Part shown: piece after piece, positions 42,290-53,530 of the stretch | How positions within the stretch are numbered: the first letter of the stretch is position 1 | How the letters are laid out: each line of letters opens with the position of its first letter | Assembly (NCBI RefSeq): GCF_905171765.1 | Contig: NC_053392.1 | Span: forward strand, 105,140,220 to 105,204,219 | Length of the DNA stretch: 64,000 nucleotides | Reading direction: 5' to 3' | From: Bufo bufo | Taxonomy: Eukaryota; Chordata; Amphibia; Anura; Bufonidae | The notes under the pieces: generated by a model | Databases searched by the model: none | Seen by the model: only the letters and a program-made list of their open reading frames with translations | What the model was told of the DNA's origin: nothing | Translations under genes and position numbers: made by a program

Positions 42290-42760
42290 TTGGCACCGTT
42301 TTTATTTTATATTTTTAACGCTGTTCATCCGAGGGGTTTGGTCAAATGTTATTTTTATAGGGCAGATTCTTACGGACGCGGCGATACCTAATATGTCTAC
42401 ATTTTAAAATGTATTTAGATTTTACACTATATTATCATTTTAGAACAAAAAAAAATAATTTTAGTATCTCCATAGCCTGGGAGCTACAGTTTTTTTTTTT
42501 TTTTTGTTGGGCGACTATCTAATGTAGGGGCTCATTTTTTGCGGGATGAGATGGCGGTTTTATTGGCACTAATTGGGGGTGTATATGACATTTTGATCGC
42601 TCGCTATTACACTTTTTGTGATGTTAGGTGACAAAAAATGTCTTTTTTTTTACACTTCTTTTTTTTTTTTTTTATTCTGTTCATCCGGGCGGGTTGGGTT
42701 AAATGTTATTTTTATAGAGAAGATTTTTACGGACTCGGCGATGCCCAATATGTATGGCTC
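42290..42760. repeat. Direct duplication of about 110 bp
   Basis: ctgttcatccgaggggtttg...tacggacgcggcgatacc (42310-42388) recurs as ctgttcatccgggcgggttg...tacggactcggcgatgcc (42678-42746). Between them lie AT-rich DNA and homopolymer T runs. Confidence 0.75.
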
Positions 42761-42984
42761 TCAGACTTTGGAGACACTAAGCAGGCATCCTCAAACTGCG
42801 GCCCTCCAGATGTTGTAAAACTACAATTCCCACCATGCCCTGCTGATAGCTGTAGGTTGTCTGGGCATGCTGGGAGTTATAGTTTTACAACATCTGGAGG
42901 GCCGCAGTTTAAGGATGCCTGCACTAAAACTAATATTTTTGGGGGAAAAAATTGTTTCCGTGTCTCCAAAGTCTGAGAGCCATA
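42753..42984. repeat. Nested hairpins: 25-bp outer arms around a 140-bp MITE
   Basis: The outer arms tatggctctcagactttgga... (42753-42777) and 42960-42984 are an exact 25-bp inverted pair. Within them, 42782-42921 starts caggcatcctcaaactgcgg and ends in its inverse, an almost perfect fold-back MITE of 140 bp. Its target duplication is imperfect (cactaag/cactaaa). Confidence 0.8.
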
Positions 42985-44125
42985 GTTTTTTATGTTCTCT
43001 AGGGGACTGTTGGGGATTATAAAAATGTTGTACTCCATGGAAGTGTGATACTCCCTGAAGCAATCGATAACGCAGAGGCCCGGATGATCGGGGCAAGTAT
43101 CACACTGAGTGGTGGTGTCCTTCCGTATCCCCCTCCTGTGACACACTCTGCACTTTTTTTGGGTTCGTCCCTTCTTTCCAGTATGGGGGACCACACCTGG
43201 AAAATGTTGGCCAGGGACGATCCGGGCGCCTCCAATTCCCGTGGTACTCCGGCCTGTTCTTTCCCGGTCTGAAAAAATCAGGTCCTTGAGGACTGCCTCA
43301 TAGAATTGGCGGAATGTCCCTGTGCTGCCAGCGCTTCGGGATAGTACAAAAGCGTTGTACAAGACAACCTGTACCAAGTAGACCGCAACTTTTTTGTACC
43401 AAGCCCGGGTTTTGCGCATGGCATTATATGGCTTGAGGACTTGATCAGAGAGATCAACTCCTCCCATATACCGATTGTAGTCGACGATACAATCGGGCTT
43501 GAGGACCGTTGCCGCGGTACCTCGCACAGGGACAGGGGTGATGCTCTTACCGTGGATTGTGGACAGTATAAGGACATCCCTCTTGTCCTTATACCTGACC
43601 AGCAACAGGTTTCCACTGGTAAGGGCACGGGTCTCACCCCTGGGGATAGGTACCTGGAGGGGGTAGGTAGGGAGGCCGCGTTGATTTTTCTGCACGGTCC
43701 TACAAGCGGACGTGGATCTGGCGGCAAGGGACCTGAACAAGGGAATGCTAGTATAAAAGTTATCCATGTACAAGTGGTAACCCTTATCTAGCAGTGGGTG
43801 CATAAGGTCCCACACGAGTTTCCCGCTAACACCCAGAGTGGGGGGACATTCTGGGGGTTCAATACGGGAATCTCCCCCTCGTACACACGAAATTTGTAAG
43901 TGTACCCTGAGGTACTCTCACAAATCTTGTACATTTTCACGCCATACCTCGCCCGCTTAGTGGGAATGTATTGGCGGAAACTGAGTCTCCCCTTGAACGC
44001 AACGAGAGACTCATCAACCGCGACCTCCCTTCCAGGTACGTAGGCCTGCGCAAGTTTGGCCCCGAAGTGATCGATTACCGGCCGTATCTTATACAGACGT
44101 TCATGGGCAGGATCACCTCGGGGGG
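42985..44125 (-). pseudogene. piggyBac-type transposase, N-terminally truncated, one frameshift
   Basis: Upstream on the minus strand the protein reads HERLYKIRPVIDHFGAKL, then VAVDESLVAFKGRLSFRQY with the first catalytic aspartate. After a one-base deletion near 43875 the open frame continues EPPECPPTLGVSGKLVWDLM and YLYMDNFYTSIPLF (second aspartate block), then DYNRYMGGVDLSDQ (third block). It ends with a cysteine-rich C-terminus (CRVCHRRGIRKDTTTQCDTC, then C and H residues), the zinc-binding tail of the family. About the first 150-200 residues are missing before 44125. The frame beyond 42985 is read through into a neighbouring hairpin. Confidence 0.88.
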
Positions 44126-44742
44126 GGACATGTTTTTGTTTTTTTGTTTTTTCCCTTCTATCCCTGCCTAATCGTGCCTCTCCCTCACAGACCGTAACCT
44201 ACCTGGAGGGTGATGGGTGCAGGAGGGTGATGGGTGCCGACGGGGATGGGGGGGGGGGGATCACAGGAGCTGGTGCTGGACGGTGCTGGACGGTGCAGGT
44301 GCAGCAGCAGGAAGAGGAGGGGAGAGAGGAGGAGTTTGAATCTCCCGCCTCTCTCCAGCACCAATCAGCACCAAGGACAACACTGCCAGCACCAAGGCCA
44401 GCACCGCCGCCCCCAAATGCTCGGACTGTGATTGGTGGTGTGTAATCACACCACTGATCACCGTCCTTTTCCGGTTCATCGGGTCACTGGAGACCCGAAT
44501 GGACCGGAAACGCAGGTTTGCTGCGATCGCCGATGCGTGGGGGTCACATGAACGGGGCCCCCCCCCCCGGCGTTGTGACAGGATGCCCGCTGAATGATTT
44601 CAGCGTACATCCTGTTCCGATTAACCCCCGCCGTGCCGCAATGTATTTTTAAAGTTAGGACGTACCGGTACGTCCTGGGTCCTTAAGGACTCGGCAAACA
44701 TGAAGTACCGCTGTGTCCTAAGTCCTTAAGGGATTAAAGAAG

Positions 44743-45687
44743 TGTAACATCCCAGAGTTATGTTACTAAACTCTTTCTCCCTGCTACAACATGTTAAGTG
44801 TATTTATATTGTCATCCTGTGTAATTTATATCACATCCTCAATAATGTGCATTATTCTCAGCCTGTTATATATAATTTGCTGTAATTTTCATGTACACCA
44901 GCAGGTGGCAGCAATGTATTCAGCAGGTCTTAGTTCAGTTTAATGTTTCTAGACTGGAATAGTACATTCCAGTTTAGCTCCCCCCTCTTTGAGGAGGTGT
45001 GGAATGTTCCCACATCCTGCCTCATGGGGAGGAAAGGAAGTTCAAGTTAGTGTGCCAGCTACCCCTGCTAGGGGAAGGCTGTGTTGGTAGGAGCTCCCAG
45101 TTTTAGGGATCCCAACCCAGGATTGTGCCTCGGCTGAGGCCAAAGATCTTCATCCCCAGACTGAGCCTTCAGCCTCAGCTGGGAGGAAGCCAGCAGCACC
45201 TCCAGCTCTCCAGGACGAACCATTCCCTGTGAGCAGAACTCTGAGTACTCATCCAGAGACCAGGAGAAGCCAAATTCCTCCTCAGCTAGTCAGGCCCACA
45301 CCAAGCAGAAGATAGAGCAGAAGATATAGATTCCTGCCACATTCTCCAGGCACATAGTATAGAAGCAGAAGAGATATTGATCCCTGCCATACATTGCCAA
45401 AAACCTGCTGGGACCTAAAGACTATTGCTGTATCTCGTATGGATTTATGCTGCCTTCAGTAAAGACGAGTTGGATTATATCTCAAGTCTGGATCTCATTT
45501 ACTTCTACTACAATCCTCAATTACTCCTACTAGCAACACTGAGCCAGGATCCAGGAGTCCAGCCGTACCCAGGTAGGAGACACCGTTGACACTACACAGA
45601 GACATTATGCCCACTCTGGCATTCCTCACCTGGTATGTGAGTTGCAACACCTTAAAGGGCCCTGAGACAGTACCTGCGCACATTGCA
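44743..45687 (+). repeat. LTR (family A) with possible primer-binding site
   Basis: It starts tgtaacatcccagagtta and ends near attgca at 45687. ttggcatcacgaac follows and aligns with the sequence after the 50515 copy, so it may be a primer-binding site. It shares ggtggcagcaa and tcccacatcctgc with other copies. No coding follows. Confidence 0.65.
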
Positions 45688-46265
45688 ATTGGCATCACGA
45701 ACAAAAACTCTTAACCATCAGTTATACCTGCGCCAATGTGCATAACCCCAATCCGGCTTACTGCAGAAGCACTTTGGCCTATTAACTAGCTGTGCAGCCG
45801 TGAGACTGTGAAAAAGCACATTCTGTGAAGTACTGCCAGACCATGCGTGCTGAGACCTGTCCTGGTCTGTTTGCATTTGAATTCTGCAGTAAAGAACTGT
45901 TCTGCTGCACGACTGTCATCATTGCCTCCTGCACTACTACATTCCAAAGTGTTTGCGTCACGACCACCAAGACCCTGCCTTGCACCTCAAAACTTTCAAC
46001 ACTAAGGGCCTTCAACCGTCATCAGGCAGGAGAAGCCCCGGGAGGGAAGAACCATTGCTCCCTTCCCATCACTGCACACCGGCCTAGGGAGCATGAGAAT
46101 AGTAAATACTACAACTACTACCCCCATTCGGCCACCCACACTCAGACACTCCCCTGCAACCTGGTCGCTGCATGTCTCTCTATGTTTACCATTAGCAAAT
46201 GTTCCCCATTGTGTATGGGGAAACTGTCTGACCGCACAGTATATTGGGGCACACTTTGGCAACAC
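45688..46265. other. Spacer after the LTR, no gene
   Basis: The first part may be leader DNA of the LTR element. From about 45760 on I see nothing I can assign. The frame 45825-46274 has no family character. Confidence 0.45.
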
Positions 46266-46267
46266 TA

Positions 46268-46635
46268 CAGGTGAAACTCGAAAAATTAGAATATCGTGCA
46301 AATGTCCATTTATTTCAGTAATGCAAATTAAAAGGAATTGCATTAATGCAGCTTAAAATTAGAATATTGTGAAAAGGTTCAATATTCTAGGCTCAAAGTG
46401 TCACACTCTAGTCAGCTAATTAATCCATACCCCCTGAGCAAAGGGTACCTCAAAATTGTGACTTTGGGGTTTCATAAACTTTAAGCCATAATCATCCAAA
46501 TTATAACAAATAAAGGCTTGAAATATCTCGCTTTGCATGTAATGAGTCTATCTCATATGTTAGTTTCACCTTTTAAGTTGCATTACTGAAATGAATGAAC
46601 TTTGCACGATATTCTAATTTTTCGAGTTTCACCTG
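46268..46635. mobile_element. Mariner/Tc1-type MITE, 368 bp, TA TSD
   Basis: It begins caggtgaaactcgaaaaatt and ends in the inverse, flanked by TA (46266-46267, 46636-46637). The ends match over 30 or so bases. It contains no transposase. Confidence 0.9.
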
Positions 46636-46639
46636 TACA

Positions 46640-47330
46640 TACGGGAGTGGCAGTACTATGTATTTGGCAGAGAAGATGCCGTGCATAAGATATTGGATAA
46701 ATTGTCTTTTAGGCTATGTTCACGTCAGCATATGCTTGGTATGTCTTGCACTAATGCATTTCACAGCGCTCAACTTATGGTGGATTGTTAAAGGTTCATT
46801 GGGGTTTGGTTCCCTATGAAGAGCAAGTAATGAGCAAGGGATCCCTATACTTTTCATGCACCATCTGCTGTCTGTGACCGCCCTAGTGTCTCCACATGCA
46901 ATGTCAGTAACATTAGGAGCAAATGCCTCATCTCGAATATGAAAACAATGTAGCAATGAGGCTAATCTCATCCTCTATAAATCACATTGTAGACATTTCT
47001 CCTGCCTTTCCATGCAGATCTGCTGTCCCGAGCATGCCATGTCTGAAGAGCTGGGTTCTCTTATCACAAAACAATGAAGATAAGGAGAAAGTAATAAAGA
47101 TAAGTCGAGAACAATATAGAAACTCCAGAGATAAGGACAACTTGAATTTCAACCTTGTGCACACTCTTGAATATGGGCGGTGTGGATGGTGTTGACTGCT
47201 CCTCATGCCTCCAGGCACCTGTGCAGTCTGATCCTATTGGTTTCAGCACCATTCACTTGTGGCCTTTTTAACTCAAACATTTCCAGCATTAACACTATAT
47301 GCAAAGAGGTTTATGGAGATATGTGAGATT
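46640..47330. other. Spacer, partly unique-looking
   Basis: Bases 46800-47180 show no repeat ends, no tandem units and no coding pattern. They could be conserved non-coding DNA, but nothing here proves it. Confidence 0.35.
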
Positions 47331-47880
47331 AAAGGGTTTGTCCAGGCTACACATGTAAATTATTATTATTATTATTATTATTATTATCAATATCAGATTA
47401 ATGGGGGTCTGACACCTGGCACCCACAATGCTTCAGGCTGCCCTTGCCAAAGAAGGCTGTAAAGTATACGTAGCTGGATGCAGACAGCGCCATACACTGC
47501 ATAGTGGTCATGCCAGGGGACTGCAGTTCAGCTCCCATTCTAGTGAGGCGAAAACTAAAACGGCGAATTTCTTAATTTCTTAACCTAACCCTTTTACCAC
47601 AATGAAAACGCTCATTGTCCATGGTCTTTCCACTGCCCCCCTTACTCTTAGCTGGTGCTGCCTCAAGCGATCGCCTCACCTGGCCTCATTGGTGGTGCAC
47701 CCCTGTTATGGAAATTACACAGTGTGCAGAGCCTTCTGCTTCCGTTCTGTATAGTTTTCGTTGCCATGGCAACCCAAAGTAGCTAATCGTGGGGGTGCCA
47801 GGTGTCAGACCTCTACTAATCTCACATTAATGACCTATCCGGCTATCAATATCTGTAGCCCAGACAAGCCATTTAAGTAG
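47331..47880. repeat. MITE with 'GGGTTTGTCCAGGCTACA' ends and an ATT tract
   Basis: aagggtttgtccaggctaca (47332-47351) is inverted at 47852-47873 (tgtagcccagacaagccatt). An (att)n run sits at 47357-47387. The subterminal tgacacctggcaccc is mirrored by gggtgccaggtgtca. Confidence 0.75.
47357..47387 (+). repeat. ATT microsatellite
   Basis: About ten att units inside the left arm of a MITE. Confidence 0.95.
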
Positions 47881-48232
47881 TGATCATGTGAACACCATGT
47901 AGAGAGGGATTTTTTCTAGGATTCCTTTCAGTAGTCCCAGTGGTGAAGAACACTATAGTCTGCAAGTGTAGATAGGTAGGATTAAAGGACTACCTGCGTC
48001 AAATAAAGATGGCCTAGACAGACGAGGACAAGGAGAAGAGCAAAGGCCTCATGTATATTTGTAGTGCAGCACATTGGTAAAACTGCAAAGGATTAGGTGG
48101 ACACGTCGTTGACATCATACATACTGTAATGCTGGATTACGCAGCCCGATTTATGGGTCGATTATGAGATTTAAACATTCATAGGAATGCACGTTCTCCA
48201 TAATCGGCTTGTGTGAAGGTGGAGCAAATCAC
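47881..48232. other. Spacer, probably host DNA or an older repeat
   Basis: It ends in caaatcac, the target of the next element. No gene is seen. Confidence 0.4.
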
Positions 48233-48471
48233 TAGTGTTGAGCGAACTTCTGTTTTAAGTTCGGCATCTAAAGTTCGGCTTCCGGTTAGCGGAGAATCCT
48301 GATATGGATTCCGAATTCCGTTGTGGTCCGTGGTAGCGGAATCAATAATCGGCCATTATTGATTCCGCTACCACGGACCACAACGGAATTCGGAATCCAT
48401 ATCAGGATTCTTCGCTAACCGGAAGCCGAACTTTAGACGCCGAACTTAAAACAGAAGTTCACTCAACACTA
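48233..48471. mobile_element. hAT-type fold-back MITE, near-perfect 239-bp palindrome
   Basis: It begins tagtgttgagcgaacttctg. Almost the whole sequence is its own reverse complement (aatcctgatatggattccga / tcggaatccatatcaggatt), with a centre near 48352. The flanks are the exact duplication caaatcac (48225-48232, 48472-48479). Confidence 0.93.
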
Positions 48472-48479
48472 CAAATCAC

Positions 48480-49250
48480 CCAATGAACGCGCAGACGCTC
48501 ATTCATTGGGTGAAACGATCTTGCATGTGGACACCTCAGTCATGGTTTCTGGACAGCAGATCGTGCAGTGTGAACAGAAACAATGAATCTGTATAAGGAC
48601 CAGTAACTGCAGAGGCCATCACTCGTCCCCATACAGTGGAGGTGATCATCACTGCATGTAAATGCAGCTCTCACCTCCACTGAATAGCAGGCAGTTATTG
48701 GGACAGAACAGTCCCTTCCTGATAATTACCTGCTCAGGCAAACCCAGCCGTCAACACCCAGCTGTAGGCTAACACACCCGAGTCCTGACACATCAATGTG
48801 GGGCACAGTGGTATGTGATCAGTATCAAATGTACAGATATAGTGACACTCATTACATTCCCGAGGGACAGTGATTTCACAGTAAAGTCTAGGTGTGGCCT
48901 TAGCCCAACACCCGGATCTGTATTGGACTCACATTACAGCACCATTTGTTCTACAGCTCTCACTCTCCTGATTCAAGTGCATATGTTTATAGCGGAGTTG
49001 GAAAAAATAGCTGCAGGTAAAATGTGCCCAATAGGCCATTATGTGTATGGCTAGCTCAACAAGGATCTGTTAGCCATCCTGACATGTCTTTTTGGGGGAA
49101 TATCAGAAGTACTTTCCTTAGAACTCTGGAGTTTATAATCCTTATGATGCTATGCTATGCCATTCTTTTATTATTCCTGCTTGAAGTTATATATGAATTA
49201 CTAGTTGTTTGCAATGAAGGTCCAACTGGGCGTCACCAGTTGGGGGGAGG
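48480..49250. other. Spacer, no assigned gene
   Basis: ccaatgaacgc...attcattggg at 48479-48512 is a short inverted repeat that may belong to an older MITE interrupted by the palindrome. Otherwise nothing recognisable. Confidence 0.4.
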
Positions 49251-49252
49251 GG

Positions 49253-49455
49253 CGGACTGGGAACTTAAAGTGGCCCTGGAAAAAATACTAAAAGTGGCCC
49301 CGTTTTGTAGTCGGGTCCAAATTTATAGAAGGCAGGGCCAACATAAGAAGTCGGGGCCAGCAATACCATATTGTGGCACATTATACCAACCCAACAGAGC
49401 CAAATACCACAGTGCATCACAAAATACTGCCCCAGCAGCACAAAATACACCCCCT
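49253..49455. repeat. hAT-like MITE fragment with 'GGGGCGGACTGGGAAC' end
   Basis: The left end ggggcggactgggaacttaa, followed by agtggccctggaaaaa, matches 29526-29600. The right end was not found. Confidence 0.6.
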
Positions 49456-49572
49456 GTAAGGTCTATGGCCAATCCAATCCTGGTTGGGGGGATGTCCATG
49501 CACAGTCTGACATTTTCCAGTCAATGCTGCCAGTGTGAGACTGTGCAGGGACACACCACCAAGATGAAGCAT

Positions 49573-49842
49573 TAGGGTACGGCCACACAGAACGGGTGCT
49601 GACCCATAATGGGACCACAAAAGATACGGATGGCACACTGTGTGCTGTCCGCACCCGTAGTTCCGTTCCGCGGCCCTGCAAAAAAATATAGAGCATGTCC
49701 TATTCTTGTCCGCAATCATGGACAAGAATAGGCATGCACATGGCATGAATGCGGAACGCATGCGGCCAGTATCCGCGTTTTGTGGATCCACAATTTGCGG
49801 ACCACAAAACACTTACAGTCGTCTGAATGTAGCCATACTGTA
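49573..49842. repeat. MITE with CATGCACA-family body
   Basis: ttagggtacggccacacaga at the left and gtctgaatgtagccata at the right form a weak inverted pair. The body contains cctattcttgtccgcaat and attgcggacaagaatagg-like palindromes shared with 21391 and 52230. Confidence 0.6.
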
Positions 49843-49908
49843 GACTGCTGACAATTCATTGATAAATTCTAGCAGAAATAATATTGGAATGGCACAACAC
49901 AGTCTTAA

Positions 49909-50402
49909 AGGGAACCTGTCATCAACTTTGTGCTGCCCATACTAACGGCAGTATAAAGTACAGACAGGTGAGATGATTTAGCGGTCTGTCATTAAAAAGT
50001 TTAAAGTAAGTGGTGGCCGAGAACCAACATCACAATCATTGCAGACTGGGCCTGGAAAAGAGTCTCGGCCACCTGAGAAGAGTCCTGGTTATTTATGACT
50101 TCCTGCTCTCCTGCCCACCTGCTGATGACTGACAGGCTTCTACATAGTTTTCTCCCTTTCTCTCTAGGAGAGAACTGCCAATCATCGGCAGATGGGCGGG
50201 AGAGCAGGAGATTATGTGTAACCAGGACTCTTCTCAGGTAGATGTGACTCTTTTCAAGGCCTGGGCTGCAATGATTATGATGCTGGTTCTCAGCAACCAC
50301 TTACTTTTAGCTCATGAGTGACACACGGCTGAAATCAGCATTTCTATCACTAATTTATGCTGCTCTCAGTGAGGTCAGCATAAAGTTGATGACAGGTTCC
50401 CT
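49909..50402. mobile_element. Fold-back MITE with TTAA TSD
   Basis: The ends agggaacctgtcatcaactt and the inverse are flanked by ttaa (49905-49908, 50403-50406). The inner arms also pair (gccgagaaccaacatcacaa / ttatgatgctggttctcagc). TTAA duplication points to a piggyBac or Kolobok-type mobiliser. Confidence 0.88.
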
Positions 50403-50514
50403 TTAAGCATAGATGCCCCAGAATTGTTATTACATGAGGAATTTAAGTAGTCAGGTCCTCTCTAGGGGAATGTTCTATAATCCTATGCACTAACAGCTTT
50501 TTAACTTGTGTGTA

Positions 50515-51505
50515 TGTAACACCCCAGAGTTGTGTTACTACACGCCTCTACCCCGCTACTATCTTCTAAGACCTTTATACGGTCATCTGATGTGATTTTG
50601 CTTAAGTTCTCCAGAAATGTGCATATAAAACCATGTTAAATGTAATTGTTCCTGTAGGTGGCAGCAACACGTTGGCAAGGTACAAGTCCCAGTTTAGTGA
50701 TGGTTTATTCCAGCTTGGCTCCCCCTCTGTGGAGAGAGTGGGCAGTTCCCACATCCTGCAGCATGGGTGGAGAAGCATGTTAGAGTCAGTGTAGCCTCCC
50801 CCCTGATAGGGGAAGTCTGTGTGATAGCGTTCAGGAGATCCCCTGCATAGGGAAGACAGCAAGGACCTAGTCTCAGCTGAGACTTGGTCATATACCCAGT
50901 CTGAGCACCTTCAGCCTCAGCTGGATGAAGAAGCAGAAACTACAGACAATCTCCAGAATTCCAGGAAGAAAGCATCCCCTGAGAAACCATCTGAGAGATA
51001 AGTCCAGAGTCCTAGGAGAAGCTAATTCCTCGTCAGCTAGTCTGTCCCCATACAGCAGAAGTTACAGATAAGTGCAGAAGATTAAATCCTGTCACAGCTA
51101 CAGAGCTACCAAGCAGACGACTTATCCTGCAAGCTCCAAATTTAAAGCAAAAGTATTTATTCCTGCCAATCATTGCCAAAACCTGCTGGGACCAGAGACC
51201 AAAGTTGTGTACCGCTTGGATGAAAGTTATTTCAAGTAAAGAAACGTTTGAACTTTATCTAAAGATCTGGACTTCATTTATTCTACAAAATTCCTCTATT
51301 ACTCCTACTATCACTACACTCAAATTTATTGCAAGTGATCCAGGAGTCAGGAGTCCAGCCGTACCCAGGTAGGAGACACCGTGACACAATTATCACTATC
51401 CTACAGAGACATTATAGACTATTACACCACTCTGGCATTCCTAATCTGGGACGTGCGTTATAACACCTCGGAAAGGCCCTGGGATAGTACCCTGCACACG
51501 CTGCA
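50515..51505 (+). repeat. LTR (family A), second long copy
   Basis: It starts tgtaacaccccagagttg and ends near ctgca, followed by attggcgtcacgaac as in the 44743 copy. It carries ggtggcagcaa and cccacatcctgca. Coding is absent. Confidence 0.65.
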
Positions 51506-52228
51506 ATTGGCGTCACGAACAAATACAGACTATTATCCACCTGACCTGGCCACTGCATTAAAGTGGCGTCAGCGTACCCGTTCCTAGTCACTGCATGTAC
51601 AATCAGTGCTTTGCTCAAATCCCCTTTTATTTGTTACATGGTATTAATTTAATAAAACATAGGGAGTGTGGTAAAGTCTAAAGTGCACAGTACTACCTTT
51701 TAATGAAGTACATGGAAGCATCTTTGCATCTCCTCATATTCTGTGGGTCATAAATGACCTTCCCCGTGTTTGATCTGCCCTCCCGCAAGCTATGAACATT
51801 CTAGAACACTGAACAATATTCATAATTTCTAGAAAGAACATGACGACCAGTGACCTCGGAGAACATGGAGTGTTCTCCTAACCTTAGTGTTCACTAGGCA
51901 GAAGTCCAAAATATATTGACTACGCGCTGCCTAGTGCCAGGGTGGGAGGAGGATACAATTAGACCTTTGTTTGGGAGCAGAGTGATTTTATTGTCATGAA
52001 GTGTTTGAAGATAGGGTAGCGAGGACAAGGAGGCGATATTACATGTTATCCTTTCACTGAGTTTCCTGTACACAGTGTAGCCCATTACAGAGGTCTGCTG
52101 TGTCCTCTTCATGAGATCATAGCTGAACACAAGATCAGATACACTTGAGCAGAATAGTTTTAGGGCAACAGAAGATACTTCTGTTAAAAAGGCCATATCT
52201 ACAAGTCTTCAAATTTAGTTTTATGAAA
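51506..52228. other. Spacer, no assigned gene
   Basis: It may include a little leader DNA of the LTR element. No repeat ends or coding found. Confidence 0.45.
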
Positions 52229-52229
52229 G

Positions 52230-52507
52230 TTAGGCCTCATGCACACGACCGTTGTTTTGGTCTGCATACGAGCCGCAGTTTTTGCGGCTTGGATGCGGAC
52301 CCCATTCACTTCAATGAGGCTGCAAAAGATGCGGACAGCACTCCGTGTGCTGTCCACATCCATTGCTCCATTCCGTGGTCAGCAGAAAAAATATAACCTG
52401 TCCTATTCTTGTCCGCTTTGCGGACAAGAATAGGCAGTTGTATCAATGGCTTTCCGTGCCGTTCCACAAATTGCAGATGCGGATGCAATTGTGCATGAGG
52501 CCTTAAA
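52230..52507. repeat. MITE of the 'GCCTCATGCACA' family
   Basis: taggcctcatgcacacgacc (52230-52249) is inverted at 52491-52506 (tgtgcatgaggcctta). The internal palindrome tcctattcttgtccgctttg / gcggacaagaatagg is prominent. Confidence 0.8.
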
Positions 52508-52654
52508 CTCCAAAAAATCCTGTCTTCTACACTGCCTCTGCAGCCTCCATCTTCCGATCACCTCATTGTTTATATCCAGCTTTGCTCTGGCATGGTCACA
52601 TTCATCACTGCAGCCAATAACTGGCCTCAGCAGTGACATGCTGCTTACATGCAT

Positions 52655-52880
52655 TTATTGACTGGGCCACTCAAGGACATTCATAGAGTTCTCCCTAAGC
52701 CCTTCCTGTTTTGTCTTGGCTGTGTGCTTAGGGTTATTGTTTTGTTAGAAGGTAAACCTTCAGTACAGTCTGAGGTCCAGAGCACACTGGATCAGGTTTT
52801 CTTTAAGAATATCTCTGTACTTTGCTCCATTCATCTTTCCCTTAACCGTGACCAGTCTCCCTGTCCCAGATGCTGAAAAA
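52655..52880 (-). pseudogene. Tc1-type transposase C-terminal half, decayed
   Basis: The minus strand reads FSASGTGRLVTVKGKMNGAK, YRDILKENLIQCALDLRLY, then after stops NNNPKHTAKTKQEGL and NSMNVLEWPSQ. These are the catalytic-domain blocks of Sleeping Beauty-type transposases. The second catalytic aspartate block reads QNNNPKH where the family has QDNDPKH, so the catalytic D is lost. The SPDLNPIE block is not reached. The matching N-terminal half is at 53226-53530, with LTR-like DNA between them. Confidence 0.8.
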
Positions 52881-52929
52881 CACTTGCAGTACTCCAGACC
52901 TGGGGGTATCTGCAATTGTTTAGTTATGT

Positions 52930-53225
52930 TTAGTGATGTAATGTACTGTACACAAACATGACATAGTTTGTTTGGCAGGGACAGGGTTAGCCACCCTCTT
53001 CCTCCCCTCTTGGTAGGAGTGGGCTGGTCCTGCTTCCTGCCAGGAAGGGGAGTTCTAGTTAACTAGTGTGGAGTGAGGAAGCATAGTTTTGAGCTCCTAC
53101 TCCAAGGGTCTTAGGGACCACTACTATCCCACTCTCCTGTGAGACCACTATTCCAGAGAAGCTGCCAGACTATCAAAACCTTTTTCTGCCCCTCTACCAT
53201 AAAGCCCAGATTGGGGGAGTGCTGC
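52930..53225 (+). repeat. LTR-like fragment between the Tc1 halves
   Basis: ggagtgggctggtcctgctt...cctgccagg...ggagttctagttaactagtg resembles the middle of the family A LTRs, read in plus orientation. Its outer ends were not identified. Confidence 0.45.
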
Positions 53226-53530
53226 AGTGATGGTTGACCTTCTGGAAGTTCCTCCCATCTGCACACAGGATCTTTGGAGCTCAACCAAAGTGAACATTAG
53301 GTTCTTGGTCAGCTCTCTTACCTAGGCCCTTCTGTCCTCAATTACTTAGTTTCGTGGACAGCCAGCTCTAGGAAGTGTCCTATTGTTCCAAACTTCTTCC
53401 AGTAAAGAATTATGGAGGCCACTGTACTCTTGATGACATTCAGTGCAGCAGAAATGTTTTGTCCTCCTCGCCAGACCTGTGCCTCCGCACAATCCTGTCT
53501 CTGAGCTCTACAGTTCATGTGAAATTTTAG
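53226..53530 (-). pseudogene. Tc1-type transposase N-terminal (HTH) part, decayed
   Basis: The minus strand reads VELRDRIVRRHRSGE near 53515-53470. In the next frame it reads NISAALNVIKSTVASIILYW and KKFGTIG, the first helix-turn-helix block of Sleeping Beauty-type transposases. The second HTH is recognisable only as DNA down to about 53226. Frameshifts are present. It belongs with 52655-52880 in one interrupted element. Confidence 0.75.

Larger units (their letters stand above)
40386..44737 (-). mobile_element. piggyBac-type element, N-terminus and left end missing
   Basis: The right end, cctaagtccttaaggga, is followed by ttaa (44734-44737), as in piggyBac-type insertions, with the subterminal palindrome ggacgtaccggtacgtcc (44657-44674). 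A minus-strand transposase remnant lies at 42985-44125. The left part holds tandem and inverted 400-bp repeats. I found no mirrored left end. Confidence 0.65.

Noticed and set aside
45825..46274. 149-residue frame as a novel gene
   Set aside because: No domain, no codon pattern, ends in a mariner MITE, and lies in a repeat-rich spacer.
49024..49575. 183-residue frame with a hydrophobic segment
   Set aside because: It runs from spacer into the hAT-like MITE fragment at 49253, so most of it is repeat DNA; no support for a gene.
50515..51505. Target duplication of the LTR at 50515
   Set aside because: tgtgta at the left and tgtac near 51595 do not match well enough to claim.
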